Shown here: positions 23,783-31,986 of the stretch, piece after piece
How the letters are laid out: every line of letters starts with the position of its first letter
Position numbering within the stretch: position 1 is the first letter of the stretch
Source: Brevibacillus panacihumi
Lineage (GTDB): Bacteria; Bacillota; Bacilli; Brevibacillales; Brevibacillaceae
DNA: 64,000 bases
Assembly: GCF_003710985.1 (NCBI RefSeq)
Contig: NZ_RHHT01000045.1
Span: 49,990-113,989 of the forward strand
Reading direction: 5' to 3'
Notes under the pieces: model-generated
Databases searched by the model: none
Seen by the model: the letters and a program-made list of their open reading frames with translations, nothing else
Told to the model about the DNA's origin: nothing
Translations under genes and position numbers: made by a program

Positions 23783-24631
23783 ATGGACAAACTCCGTAAA
23801 TACCCTGACTCTCCCCTGACGCAAGACGAGTGGAAGCAACTGGACGAAACAGTCGTCGACATGGCTCGCCGCCAGCTCGTGGGACGCCGTTTTATCGATA
23901 TTTACGGCCCGCTGGGTGAAGGCATCCAGACGATCACCAATGACGTCTATGAGGAGTCCCGCTTTGGCGGTCTTTCCCTGCGCGGCGAATCTCTGGAAAT
24001 GACACAACCGAGCAAGCGCGTCAGCATGACCATCCCGATCCTGTACAAAGACTTCATGCTGTACTGGCGCGATGTGGCGCAAGCACGCACGCTCGGGATG
24101 CCGCTGGACATGAGTGCCGCGGCCAACGCAGCAGCAGGCGGAGCCTTGATGGAAGACGATCTCATCTTCAATGGCGCAGCCGAATTCGACCTGCCTGGCC
24201 TGATGAATGTCAAAGGCCGCCTTACCCATCTGAAAAGCGACTGGATGGAATCGGGCAATGCTTTCGCAGACGTAGTGGAAGCCCGCAACAAGCTGTTGAA
24301 AATGGGCCACAGCGGTCCCTATGCCCTGGTCGTCTCTCCTGAGCTGTACGCCCTTCTGCACCGCGTCCACAAGGGAACCAACGTGCTGGAAATCGAGCAT
24401 GTGCGCAATCTGGTGACCGACGGCGTGTACCAATCTCCGACCATCAAAGGACGCTCCGGTGTCCTGGTGGCGACTGGCCGTCACAATCTGGATCTGGCGA
24501 TTGCCGAGGATTTCGATACCTCCTTCCTCGGGGATGAGCAGATGAACAGCCTGTTCCGTGTCTACGAGTGCGTCGTGCTGCGCATCAAGCGTCCAAGCGC
24601 AATTTGCACGCTGGAAGACACCGAAGAATAA
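23783..24631 (+). CDS. Family 1 encapsulin shell protein
   Basis: A 282-residue HK97-fold encapsulin. Typical segments are LTQDEWKQLDETVVDMARRQ, GRRFIDIYGPLGEG, RDVAQARTLGMPLDMS, GPYALVVSPELYALLH and VVLRIKRPSAICTLE. With IMEF cargo this is the class forming large (T=4) iron-storing nanocompartments, as established for Quasibacillus thermotolerans. It is co-transcribed with the IMEF gene; the 36-bp gap contains an AGAACG/CGTTCT hairpin before the GGAGGT ribosome site, which could tune the shell-to-cargo ratio (inference). Confidence 0.95.
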   Translation: MDKLRKYPDSPLTQDEWKQLDETVVDMARRQLVGRRFIDIYGPLGEGIQTITNDVYEESRFGGLSLRGESLEMTQPSKRVSMTIPILYKDFMLYWRDVAQARTLGMPLDMSAAANAAAGGALMEDDLIFNGAAEFDLPGLMNVKGRLTHLKSDWMESGNAFADVVEARNKLLKMGHSGPYALVVSPELYALLHRVHKGTNVLEIEHVRNLVTDGVYQSPTIKGRSGVLVATGRHNLDLAIAEDFDTSFLGDEQMNSLFRVYECVVLRIKRPSAICTLEDTEE

Positions 24632-24643
24632 GCGAACAAGCAG

Positions 24644-24694
24644 AAAAAATGGCGTATCCCAAAGAGCATTTCGCTCCAACGGATACGCCTTTTG
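24644..24694 (+). terminator. Terminator of the encapsulin operon
   Basis: GGCGTATCC (24651-24659) and GGATACGCC (24681-24689) with an internal GAGC/GCTC helix, then TTTTG. Confidence 0.8.
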
Positions 24695-24723
24695 CTTTGC
24701 GTAAAGAAATCTGCGGCGGCTGA

Positions 24724-25563
24724 CTATTTTCGCTCCAGCAATTTTTTCAGCTTGTTTTCTGTGGTGGAATCCGCAGCAGGCGTGTAAATGCTGCAGCGCA
24801 GATCCGAATCGCCATGCACCTGCAGAGATGTCAGATGAAACAGCATCTTCCCCGCCTTCGCATGCCGGAACTCGATCAAGACCTCGGGGGCGGTTTTTAC
24901 CTCGCTTTGCTCCCAAAGCGCCTCGAAATCAGGATGCACGCTCTTCATTTCCCCGAGAAACCGATCATACCATTCATCCTCCACGTACTGCCCGTAATAC
25001 ACCCGGAGAATGGCAAGATACCCTCTGGTAAAATGCTCCCAGTTCACCGCCAATCGCTGAAGTTCTTTTCTGGTGAATAACAGCCGAATCATATTGCGCT
25101 GCTCGACCGGGATTTGCTCAAAATCCAAAAAGACGTGCGCGGCCGCCTCATTCCAGCCGACGATAAAAAATCGCCTGTCGGTGATAATGGTCGGGCAAAA
25201 ACGCAGCTCGTCCAATATTTTTTGCAAAGACGGGCTGATTTCCGGCGGTTCTTCCTTCTGTACGATTGCTCCCGAGCCCGCTTCCAGGGCCAAAGCGTAC
25301 AAATACTTTCGCTCGTCGATCGTCAATTGCAGCGCATTCGCGATTTGATCGAGAACCGATGTGGACATTCTGATGTCTCGTCCCTGTTCGAGCCACGTAT
25401 ACCAAGTCGTGCTGACCCCGGCCAATTGGGCGACCTCTTCTCTGCGCAGGCCCGGTGTTCTTCTGCGAGTGCCTGGTGCAAGCCCGATCGATTCCGGTAA
25501 AATGCTGGCCCGTTTTGCTTTTAAAAAAGCAGATAAAGCCTGTAGTCTCGTCTGCCGTTCCAT
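24724..25563 (-). CDS. XRE-family regulator with MmyB-like ligand-binding domain
   Basis: A 279-residue protein. Residues about 8-75 form an XRE helix-turn-helix (RTPGLRREEVAQLAGVSTTWYTWLEQGRDI, the typical MmyB version), followed by the MmyB-like ligand-binding PAS-type domain (about 110-270) with IITDRRFFIVGWNEAA and RNMIRLLFT. Family members are thought to bind fatty-acid-like ligands. It is divergent from a FabF-type gene with three regularly spaced repeats between them, which makes that gene the probable target. Confidence 0.87.
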   Translation of the reverse strand: MERQTRLQALSAFLKAKRASILPESIGLAPGTRRRTPGLRREEVAQLAGVSTTWYTWLEQGRDIRMSTSVLDQIANALQLTIDERKYLYALALEAGSGAIVQKEEPPEISPSLQKILDELRFCPTIITDRRFFIVGWNEAAAHVFLDFEQIPVEQRNMIRLLFTRKELQRLAVNWEHFTRGYLAILRVYYGQYVEDEWYDRFLGEMKSVHPDFEALWEQSEVKTAPEVLIEFRHAKAGKMLFHLTSLQVHGDSDLRCSIYTPAADSTTENKLKKLLERK

Positions 25564-25583
25564 GTCATCAATCCCTCACAACG

Positions 25584-25634
25584 TTATCCTGGTACTCATT
25601 ATACTAGGATAATCTATAACTTGTAATAGGATAA
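25584..25634. promoter_or_regulatory. Three 22-bp-spaced AGGATAA sites between mmyB-type gene and fabF
   Basis: TTATCCT at 25584-25590 (inverted) and AGGATAA at 25606-25612 and 25628-25634 start exactly 22 bp apart. The first two form an inverted repeat. The 121-bp divergent region contains no other conspicuous repeat; these are the best candidates for the XRE/MmyB operator. Confidence 0.5.
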
Positions 25635-25684
25635 AGAACATGACACGATACTGATATCAATTCCTATCGTTCAGGGAGGGGTTC

Positions 25685-26929
25685 ATGATTATGGAACGTG
25701 TCGTCATTACGGGAATGGGCGTTATCTCGCCGCTCGGGAATGCAGTAGAGAGCTTTTGGAGTGGTTTGGTCCAAGGAGCATCCGGAATCTCGAGGATCGA
25801 TACCTTCGATGTGTCTAGACAGAAATCGAAAATAGCGGGATTGGTTCGCGACTTTGATGCAGATGCTCTTTTGGGGCGAAAAGAAGCGCGGCGCATGGAT
25901 CGTTTTTGCCAGTTTGCCTTGGCAGCCGCCAAGCAAGCCCTGGAAGATTCGCGTATTTCTCTGGAGGAGGTAGACCGGGAGCGTCTGGGAATTTACGTCG
26001 GCTCTGGTGTCGGCGGCATACAGACATTGCTCGAGCAGGATGCGATGCTGCGAGATCGCGGTCCTGAGCGGGTAAGCCCGTTTTTGGTGCCGATGATGAT
26101 CTCCAATATGGCCGCTGCATTGATCAGCATCACTTTCGGTGCGATGGGTCCGACACTGTCCCCGGTTACCGCTTGTTCCATCGGCAATACCTCGATTGGC
26201 GAAGCGTTCAGACTCATTCGTGCAGGCGGTGCGGACATCATCTTCGCGGGAGGATCGGAAGCTGCTGTTACCGAGATCTCCTTGGCAAGCTTCGGCAATG
26301 CTACTGCCTTGTCGACCCGCAACGATGAGCCGACCAAAGCCAGCCGCCCTTTTGATGCCGACCGCGATGGGTTCGTCATGGCGGAAGGAGCAGGCATTCT
26401 GGTTCTGGAATCCCTTACGCATGCCCTGCGTCGCAACGCTCGCATCTATGCGGAAGTGATCGGCTATGGAGCGAGCTCGGATGCCTACCATATGGTGGCG
26501 ACTCACCCAGAAGGCATCGGTGCCTACCAGGCGATGAAAATGGCGATCTCGGAAGCCGGAATTCACCCTTCGGAGGTGGATGTGATCAGCGCCCATGCGA
26601 CCAGCACTGAAATCGGAGACAGATCGGAAACCATGGCGATTAAGCGCCTGTTCGGAGATGATGCATACCGCATCCCGATTACTGCCAACAAGTCGATGAC
26701 CGGGCATCTGCTGGGTGCTGCCAGCGCTGTGGAAGCCATCGCTTTGGTGAAGAGCCTGCAGCAAAATATCATTCCTCCTACGATCAATCTGGAAACGAAT
26801 GATCCGGCATGCGACTTGGACTATGTGCCAAATGAAGCCCGCGAGGCGGAATTGAACATCGGGTTGTCCAACTCTTTTGGCTTTGGCGGCCATAATGCCG
26901 TGATCGCGCTCAAAGCTTATCGTGAATGA
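25685..26929 (+). CDS. fabF: Beta-ketoacyl-[ACP] synthase II (FabF-type)
   Basis: A 414-residue thiolase-fold condensing enzyme. The Cys-His-His triad is complete: Cys in VTACSIGNTSIGEAF, His in SAHATSTEIGD and His in SMTGHLLGAASAVEA, with the terminal NSFGFGGHNAVIAL. It elongates acyl-ACP with malonyl-ACP. It stands alone, without fab neighbours, next to an MmyB-type regulator, so it may be a second FabF with a regulated or specialised role rather than the main housekeeping copy. ATG at 25685 or 25691 is possible after GGGAGGGG. Confidence 0.9.
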   Translation: MIMERVVITGMGVISPLGNAVESFWSGLVQGASGISRIDTFDVSRQKSKIAGLVRDFDADALLGRKEARRMDRFCQFALAAAKQALEDSRISLEEVDRERLGIYVGSGVGGIQTLLEQDAMLRDRGPERVSPFLVPMMISNMAAALISITFGAMGPTLSPVTACSIGNTSIGEAFRLIRAGGADIIFAGGSEAAVTEISLASFGNATALSTRNDEPTKASRPFDADRDGFVMAEGAGILVLESLTHALRRNARIYAEVIGYGASSDAYHMVATHPEGIGAYQAMKMAISEAGIHPSEVDVISAHATSTEIGDRSETMAIKRLFGDDAYRIPITANKSMTGHLLGAASAVEAIALVKSLQQNIIPPTINLETNDPACDLDYVPNEAREAELNIGLSNSFGFGGHNAVIALKAYRE

Positions 26930-26933
26930 CCTG

Positions 26934-26982
26934 GAAAAAAAGCCGTCCCGCAGTCCTGTTCGAGACTTGCGGGACGGCTGTC
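26934..26982 (-). terminator. Terminator between fabF and the ABC-F gene
   Basis: GCCGTCCCGCA (26942-26952) pairs with TGCGGGACGGC (26968-26978); the T-run is on the minus strand, so it serves mainly the ABC-F gene. Confidence 0.8.
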
Positions 26983-26989
26983 TGCCGCA

Positions 26990-28468
26990 TCACAGTTCTA
27001 TTCTTTTCGTGGCAATCTTGTCGCAAAACTCACTGTCATGCTCCACAAAAAGGATCGTGGGCGCATGTTCAAGCAGCAGCTCCTCGATTTGAATGCGAGA
27101 GAAAATATCGATGTAGTTCAACGGCTCATCCCAAATGTGCAAATGAACCTTCTCACAAAGACTTTTGGCGATCAGCACTTTCTTCTTTTGGCCAGCGCTG
27201 TACGAAGATATATCCTTTTCAAATTGGACCCTGGAAAAATCAAGCTTCCTCAAAATCGATTTAAACAAGCTTTCATCGATTCCATGGCTCCTGGCAAAGT
27301 CCTTCAGATTGCCCTGCAAATAGGAAGTGTCCTGTGAAACGTATGATATTTTCAACTGACTCCCTTTTCTCAGGGTACCCGTATGATCAATCTCCTCTCC
27401 CAGGATGAGTTTGATGATGCTTGATTTTCCTGAACCATTTTTCCCGGAGAGAGCAATTCGATCCCCTTGCTCAATTGTAAAGCTGATATCTGAGCAGACC
27501 CTTTTCTCCCCGTAATGAATCGAGATGTGTTCCAGCTCAGCAAGCTGTCTTTTATGATAAACAAGCTGGGATAGTTTCAAGCTGTCGGCGCTCTCGATAT
27601 TCTTCAGTAGATTTGCCTTCTCCTCGATGGCGGATTGCTGTCTTTGCTCGATGGATTTCGAACGCTTCATCATCTTCGCTGCCTTGTGGCCGACATACCC
27701 TTTATCTACCTTGGAGCCGGAATTTCTGGTCCCATTCTTTGTTTTTTCCACTTCATGCGACCAGTTGTTGGTTCGTTTCGCGGCATCCGATAAGCGTTTG
27801 ATATCCTTTTTCAATCTTTCGTTCTCTGCGAGCTCATACTGATCCCGTCTATTTTTGTTCTCCCACCAGTCGGAGAAGTTCCCCTTTTGAACCTCTATGT
27901 CAGTCTTATTGATCGAGAGGATATGATCCACACAGTTGTCGAGAAAGGCTCTGTCGTGTGATACCAGAATAAACCCGCTTTTGGAATTGAGATACTCGCT
28001 GACAATTTGTCTGGCCTCTCGATCCAAATGATTCGTCGGTTCATCAATCAGCAAAAAACGATTATCCTGAAGAAACAAAGCAGCCAGCAGCACTTTTGTC
28101 TGCTCCCCGTTGGACAATGTCTCAAAAGGCCGGTCCAAAACATCCTCCGACACCTGCAGCAATGAAAGCTCACGCATGACCTGCCAGTGATATTCTTCTG
28201 GCACCCGATCATTGATCACTTCAAGCGTGCTTCTTTTCTTGTCTTTGACGGGAAACGGAAAATAATCAAAGCTGACAGACGCCGAAATGCTTCCGCTGTA
28301 TTCATAGTTGCCAAGCAATAATTGAAGAAAGGTTGTTTTCCCTCTGCCGTTTCTACCTGTAAAGCCCAGTTTCCAATCCGTATCAAGTCGAAGATTGACA
28401 TTTTCAAATATGTTATCAAAGCTGCCATCATAGGCAAACGTAAGGTTTGTTACATTGATCATTGACAT
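26990..28468 (-). CDS. ABC-F ATPase of the Lsa/Vga-like ribosomal protection type
   Basis: A 492-residue protein with two ABC domains and no membrane segments. Domain 1: GRNGRGKT Walker A, LSNGEQTK signature, LLIDEPTNHLD Walker B. Domain 2: GKNGSGKS, SSYSAGQKKKV and IWDEPLNYID. A long charged linker (about 185-300, with EVEKTKNGTRNSG) separates them. The short C-terminus and N-terminal INVTNLTFAYDGSFDNIFENV resemble Lsa-type proteins, which displace lincosamides, streptogramin A or pleuromutilins from the ribosome. The substrate profile here is not known. The leader holds an attenuator with an uptake ORF-like leader peptide, the usual control for such genes. Confidence 0.85.
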   Translation of the reverse strand: MSMINVTNLTFAYDGSFDNIFENVNLRLDTDWKLGFTGRNGRGKTTFLQLLLGNYEYSGSISASVSFDYFPFPVKDKKRSTLEVINDRVPEEYHWQVMRELSLLQVSEDVLDRPFETLSNGEQTKVLLAALFLQDNRFLLIDEPTNHLDREARQIVSEYLNSKSGFILVSHDRAFLDNCVDHILSINKTDIEVQKGNFSDWWENKNRRDQYELAENERLKKDIKRLSDAAKRTNNWSHEVEKTKNGTRNSGSKVDKGYVGHKAAKMMKRSKSIEQRQQSAIEEKANLLKNIESADSLKLSQLVYHKRQLAELEHISIHYGEKRVCSDISFTIEQGDRIALSGKNGSGKSSIIKLILGEEIDHTGTLRKGSQLKISYVSQDTSYLQGNLKDFARSHGIDESLFKSILRKLDFSRVQFEKDISSYSAGQKKKVLIAKSLCEKVHLHIWDEPLNYIDIFSRIQIEELLLEHAPTILFVEHDSEFCDKIATKRIEL

Positions 28469-28487
28469 ATAAGAATCCCTCCTGTAT

Positions 28488-28630
28488 GCGAAAAAATAAA
28501 AGCCACAAGAAAGTTACCTTTCTTGCAGCTCAAATGCATACAGAAAATCCACCCCGTCACGGGGCTGGACCTGGATATCGTTTGAGCGGAGAAGATAACG
28601 TAACTTTCTTGCATACGAAAAATAAAACAT
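28488..28630 (-). promoter_or_regulatory. Attenuator leader of the ABC-F gene
   Basis: On the minus strand CAAGAAAG-gtaa-CTTTCTTG (28506-28525) and a T-rich tract (28488-28503) form a terminator before the gene. An earlier segment, CAAGAAAGTTAC (28600-28611), is perfectly complementary over 12 nt to the terminator's 3' arm, so the two pairings are mutually exclusive. The leader peptide's last codons and stop form the terminator's 5' arm. A CCCCGTCACGGGG hairpin (28552-28564) lies between. The layout fits ribosome-mediated attenuation triggered by antibiotic-stalled translation. Confidence 0.75.
28514..28630 (-). CDS. Leader peptide of the ABC-F gene, 38 residues
   Basis: The frame opens with ATG at 28630 (MFYFSYARKLRYLLRS...) and ends with TAA at 28514-28516 inside the terminator hairpin. 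Its aromatic and basic N-terminus resembles stalling leader peptides of ribosome-targeting resistance genes. No convincing AGGAGG precedes it, so initiation strength is uncertain. Translation position decides which hairpin can form. Confidence 0.55.
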   Translation of the reverse strand: MFYFSYARKLRYLLRSNDIQVQPRDGVDFLYAFELQER

Positions 28631-28775
28631 GCGAAATACATCGCTTTTTTGTTTTATTTCTTAGCAAGAAAAAGTCAACATTATCCACTTCAGCTCCCTT
28701 GTAAAAGTAAGCATATTTTATCATGCTTTTTCCTTCTTGACAACCAATCCTTCTCGGGAACACGCGGCACCACAC

Positions 28776-28823
28776 AAAAGGGAACATCCCTCGGCCATGC
28801 TGATGGCCTTTGGGACGTCCCCA
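28776..28823 (-). terminator. Terminator after the aminotransferase gene
   Basis: GGGGACGTCCC and GGGATGTTCCC flank an inner AAGGCCAT/ATGGCC stem on the minus strand, followed by TTTTG, 21 bp past the stop. Confidence 0.75.
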
Positions 28824-28843
28824 CTTCACGTATCTTCTATCCC

Positions 28844-30043
28844 TTACACGGTTACTTTGCTGTAACGCTCCAGCGCTTTCCCCAGACGAGAAATCGCCAG
28901 CTCTGTATCCTCTTGGTTGAGCAATGTGTAGTTCAGACGCATGTTGTTCGTCTTGGTATCAGCTGCATAGAAGGCTTCGCCCGGAACGAACGCTACCCCT
29001 TCCTCGACCGCGATCTTCAGCAGGTCTGCCGACACGACATGCTCAGGCAGGGTAGCCCAGAGGAACATGCCTCCTCTTGGCTTCTGCCAGCTAAACCCTT
29101 CCCACTGCTGGCGAAGCAGCAGTTCGTTCATCCACTCCATCCGCTCTTTGTACGAAGCGCGGATTTTTGCGATGTGACTCTCCAGATCAAAATTGGCGAG
29201 CAGTTGGTGCAAAGCGATCTGGTCGATGGTGCTGGACTGCAGGTCTACGGCTTGCTTTGCCTTGACCATCATCTGGATGACGCGCTCGTCTCCGAGTGCC
29301 CAGCCTGTGCGAAGGCCTGGAGCCACGATCTTGGAGAACGTGCTGGTGTAGACCACACAGCAGTTCGTCGGATGTTCATCCAGTGAGAAAATGGAACGAT
29401 ACGGCGCCTCTCCATCAAATTGGATCTCGCCATACGGATCGTCCTCGAGGATGAGAATATTGTTTTCCTTGCATTGGCGCAAGAGTCCCAAGCGGCGTTC
29501 CATACTCCATACCTTCCCGGTCGGGTTGGCGAAAGTAGGAATGACATAAGCCATTTTTGGTTTGTACTGGGCAATTTTTTTCGCGAGATCATCCAGATCC
29601 ATTCCGTCTTCATCTGCTTCCACCGGAATGACCTGAATACCGCGGAAATGGAACAATTGGATCGCAGCCAGGTAAGTCGGATTTTCTACCAGCACGACGT
29701 CGCCTTCGTCCAAATATACACGGCTGAGCAAGTCGACGGCCTGCTGGGAGCCGGTGGTGACCAACATATTGTCCACTCCAACGTGGATATGTTTTTGCTT
29801 CATGCGTTCCGCGATCCATTGGCGAAGCGGAATATAACCATCTGTCAAACCGTATTGAAGCGCAGTCGCGCCTAAATTAAAAGCACCGTCGAAGGCTTCC
29901 CGCATCTCAGCGATCGGAAAAGAATCTGCTGCCGGCAAACCGCCAGCCAAGGACAAAACCCGACTTCCTTGGGTCAGCTTCAAGATTTCCCGGACAACCG
30001 AAGATGATAAAGCTTCAGTAGATTTTGAAAATAAATACTCCAT
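28844..30043 (-). CDS. PLP-dependent aminotransferase, class I/II (2-aminoadipate/multisubstrate type)
   Basis: A 399-residue fold-type I enzyme. Landmarks: LSLAGGLPAADSFP, LQYGLTDGYIPLRQWIAERM, TTGSQQAVDLLSRV, PTFANPTGKVWS, ILEDDPYGEIQFDG and the PLP lysine in TSTFSKIVAPGLRTGW. This is the LysN/AroH-like subgroup of broad-specificity transaminases (2-aminoadipate, aromatic or branched substrates). Substrate cannot be assigned. It is monocistronic with a terminator downstream. ATG at 30043 follows GGGGGAACC. Confidence 0.87.
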   Translation of the reverse strand: MEYLFSKSTEALSSSVVREILKLTQGSRVLSLAGGLPAADSFPIAEMREAFDGAFNLGATALQYGLTDGYIPLRQWIAERMKQKHIHVGVDNMLVTTGSQQAVDLLSRVYLDEGDVVLVENPTYLAAIQLFHFRGIQVIPVEADEDGMDLDDLAKKIAQYKPKMAYVIPTFANPTGKVWSMERRLGLLRQCKENNILILEDDPYGEIQFDGEAPYRSIFSLDEHPTNCCVVYTSTFSKIVAPGLRTGWALGDERVIQMMVKAKQAVDLQSSTIDQIALHQLLANFDLESHIAKIRASYKERMEWMNELLLRQQWEGFSWQKPRGGMFLWATLPEHVVSADLLKIAVEEGVAFVPGEAFYAADTKTNNMRLNYTLLNQEDTELAISRLGKALERYSKVTV

Positions 30044-30168
30044 GTTCGGTTCCCCCTAGATTTTACTTATTATTGTTTTATCACTGACGTACTCTAAAGT
30101 CCAATCTTCACTGGCTATCGGGGGATAGGTTTTAGCTATGTCGAAACATTCACGGTTTTTTGCCTACA

Positions 30169-30200
30169 AGAAAACCCCTTTCGCTCGGAAAGGGGTTCGT
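30169..30200 (-). terminator. Terminator after the Fur-boxed gene
   Basis: AACCCCTTT and AAAGGGGTT form the stem (30173-30196) with a minus-strand TTTTC tail, 18 bp past the stop. Confidence 0.75.
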
Positions 30201-30217
30201 ATTTTTCAACTATAGGG

Positions 30218-30688
30218 CTAGGCGATGCGTACCACACGTGTTTTTTCCTGCGCTGGGAGGAAATCCAGATCGACATGCGCCCGGGCTGTTTCCAGTCCGA
30301 TGTCCTGCGCCAATTGAGTAGCCTCTTCCTGGAAGGTCAGTGTACAGCTTCCTTCATTCAATTCGCAAAGCCGCTTCAAACGCTTGAGGCGCTCAGCTGT
30401 TTTTTCCTCGCGCATAAGATCATTTTGGAGCTCCCAGACATCGACGTGTCGGGCGTCTGCAATCATACTGATATCATCGACGTGAACGATCAGTCTCTTG
30501 CCTTCTTCTGTGACAAAGCCGACGGAGCAAAAATGCGTACCGGACATTTCCAGACGAGTGAGAACGGCGTTGGTATAGATTTCACCTGTGCGCAGCCGAA
30601 TCGAGCCAGCTTCAATAGCTCCGCCTACTTTTCGCTCGTTGGCGATCACTGTATACATGTCTGTGTAACCGTTTATCTGATAGCGCAT
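30218..30688 (-). CDS. Hypothetical protein with Fur-box promoter, 156 residues
   Basis: A soluble, slightly basic 156-residue protein. The N-terminal half is beta-rich with a turn-rich pattern (YTVIANERKVGGAIEAGSIRL, FVTEEGKRLIVHVDDISMI); the C-terminal half is helical and charged (EEKTAERLKRLKRLCE). No family was recognised. The promoter region carries two strong Fur sites, so it is expected to be induced in iron limitation. ATG at 30688 follows AGGAGGATG. Confidence 0.7.
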   Translation of the reverse strand: MRYQINGYTDMYTVIANERKVGGAIEAGSIRLRTGEIYTNAVLTRLEMSGTHFCSVGFVTEEGKRLIVHVDDISMIADARHVDVWELQNDLMREEKTAERLKRLKRLCELNEGSCTLTFQEEATQLAQDIGLETARAHVDLDFLPAQEKTRVVRIA

Positions 30689-30748
30689 GGCATCCTCCTG
30701 CTATGTAGATGAATGTGAGACTCATTATCATTCGCAACAACATCATCG

Positions 30749-30792
30749 TATAATGAAAATCATTATCTGTCAACGTTGAGAATGATTTTTAT
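30749..30792 (-). promoter_or_regulatory. Tandem Fur boxes
   Basis: GATAATGATTTTCATTATA on the minus strand (30749-30767) is a near-perfect 19-bp Fur box; a second, weaker one, AATAAAAATCATTCTCA (30776-30792), lies beside it. They precede the 156-residue gene by 60-100 bp. Confidence 0.75.
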
Positions 30793-30907
30793 TGTCTCCT
30801 TTTTTCATTTAGTATATGCGGCTAGTGGGTAGATGGCTATTAGAAAAAGCTGGAGGGCATAAATCCGGGCTTGTTTGGTTGGCGGTCGGCAGGCTGTGGT
30901 GGCCAGG

Positions 30908-31112
30908 GAGGAAAAGGGGAAAACGCTCCAGGCGGGTTGGGATCTTCACTGTGGGTCATCCTGGCCGCCTCCCACTCCAAAGGCGGAACCGCGGCCAAAA
31001 GCAGCTGATTTCAAAGAAGTGATTCAAGGTTGTCCGCTAAAAACGTGTTCCGCCTTTTCCGTTCCGGCTTGGTTAAGATCCCAAATGCCTTCGCTTTTTT
31101 CCCCTTTTCCTC
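30908..31112. repeat. 205-bp intergenic palindromic element, copy 2
   Basis: This lies in the 500-bp gap from 30689 to 31188, which otherwise holds Fur boxes and a terminator. A perfect 16-bp inverted repeat, GAGGAAAAGGGGAAAA (30908-30923) against 31097-31112, and an inner TTGGGATCTT (30937-30946) against 31075-31084 keep register, and a nested GGCGGAAC/GTTCCGCC pair sits inside. Open frames across it are not convincing. TGTCCGCT-N5-ACGT and GGCGG...AAAAGCAGC are shared with the 12459-12657 element. Confidence 0.6.
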
Positions 31113-31146
31113 GACCAGCACTCCTGATCTCCGTAGGGGTTAAAAG

Positions 31147-31176
31147 AAAAAAGCCCCAGGACAATTCCTGGAGCTA
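31147..31176 (-). terminator. Terminator after the methyltransferase gene
   Basis: AGCTCCAGGA and TCCTGGGGCT pair on the minus strand, followed by TTTTTTC. Confidence 0.8.
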
Positions 31177-31188
31177 TTTGCATAGACA

Positions 31189-31950
31189 CTAAATCGCTTC
31201 TGCCAAAATCAAAAAGCGGTGCTGGCGGATTGCGAGATAACCCTTGGATTGCATTTCCTGATGGATCCGGTACAGTGCCTCCATCTGCCGCTCCACGTCA
31301 AAGTCTGGGGCTTGCCAAGGGATTGCGCGTAAGTAGTAGATGAGGGCTCCCACATCGTAGAAGCGCTGGGTCGGGTATTCCTCTTTGGAGCACAGGATAC
31401 GGAATCCGTTTTCCTCCAATTGTCGGACTGCCGTCTCCAGCTTCCACTCGGTAAAGTCTGTCGGGAGCGGCAGACCTAATTTTTCATTGAGCTGGCTGCA
31501 ATCCTCGCCGCCTACTTGCTGGGTCAGGAATATGCCCCGCTCGGCGATGATCCGGCGCACTTCTTTTGCCGAAAAAGACTCATGCTTATTCAGGATCAGT
31601 TCGAATTGTCCGTCTTCAAAAGGCAGTCTGTCGTCATCTTCGACCTGTAATACTTGCACCCCCAGAGGCTCCAAACGCTCTTTTGCAACCGGGATATTGG
31701 GCAGATACCCCTCCGTTGCAGCCGTCTTCGCTGGGAAGGGTCTTAGCATGGACAGAAACTCTCCCCCGCCTGTTCCCATATCCAGCAAGGAGTTCGCTTT
31801 CTGAATCTGCGCTATTGCCATGCTCCCGTACGACCAGGACAAAGGCTCGCTGTGAAGGCGTCCCGTCCCTGTGATCCAGGAGAAATCCCAGCCCTGAAAA
31901 GGCTGATTGGCTCCGTTTATGTAGGTCATGAATAGTTCATCATGTTTCAT
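31189..31950 (-). CDS. Class I SAM-dependent methyltransferase
   Basis: A 253-residue protein with the SAM-binding motif I LLDMGTGGGEFLSML (about residues 55-69), an acidic motif II end near ATEGY and LPFEDGQFELILNKHESF as motif IV. The rest has no further recognisable domain. Substrate unknown. The upstream neighbour at 31987 is on the same strand with a 36-bp gap, so they may form a transcription unit. Confidence 0.85.
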   Translation of the reverse strand: MKHDELFMTYINGANQPFQGWDFSWITGTGRLHSEPLSWSYGSMAIAQIQKANSLLDMGTGGGEFLSMLRPFPAKTAATEGYLPNIPVAKERLEPLGVQVLQVEDDDRLPFEDGQFELILNKHESFSAKEVRRIIAERGIFLTQQVGGEDCSQLNEKLGLPLPTDFTEWKLETAVRQLEENGFRILCSKEEYPTQRFYDVGALIYYLRAIPWQAPDFDVERQMEALYRIHQEMQSKGYLAIRQHRFLILAEAI

Positions 31951-31986
31951 TTTCTCATCTCCTCAGTCGATGGGATCTTTTTTACT

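Noticed and set aside
30816..31192. Two open frames of 68 and 105 codons in the Fur-box to methyltransferase gap
   Set aside because: They run through the palindromic element, have low-complexity basic composition and no ribosome site.
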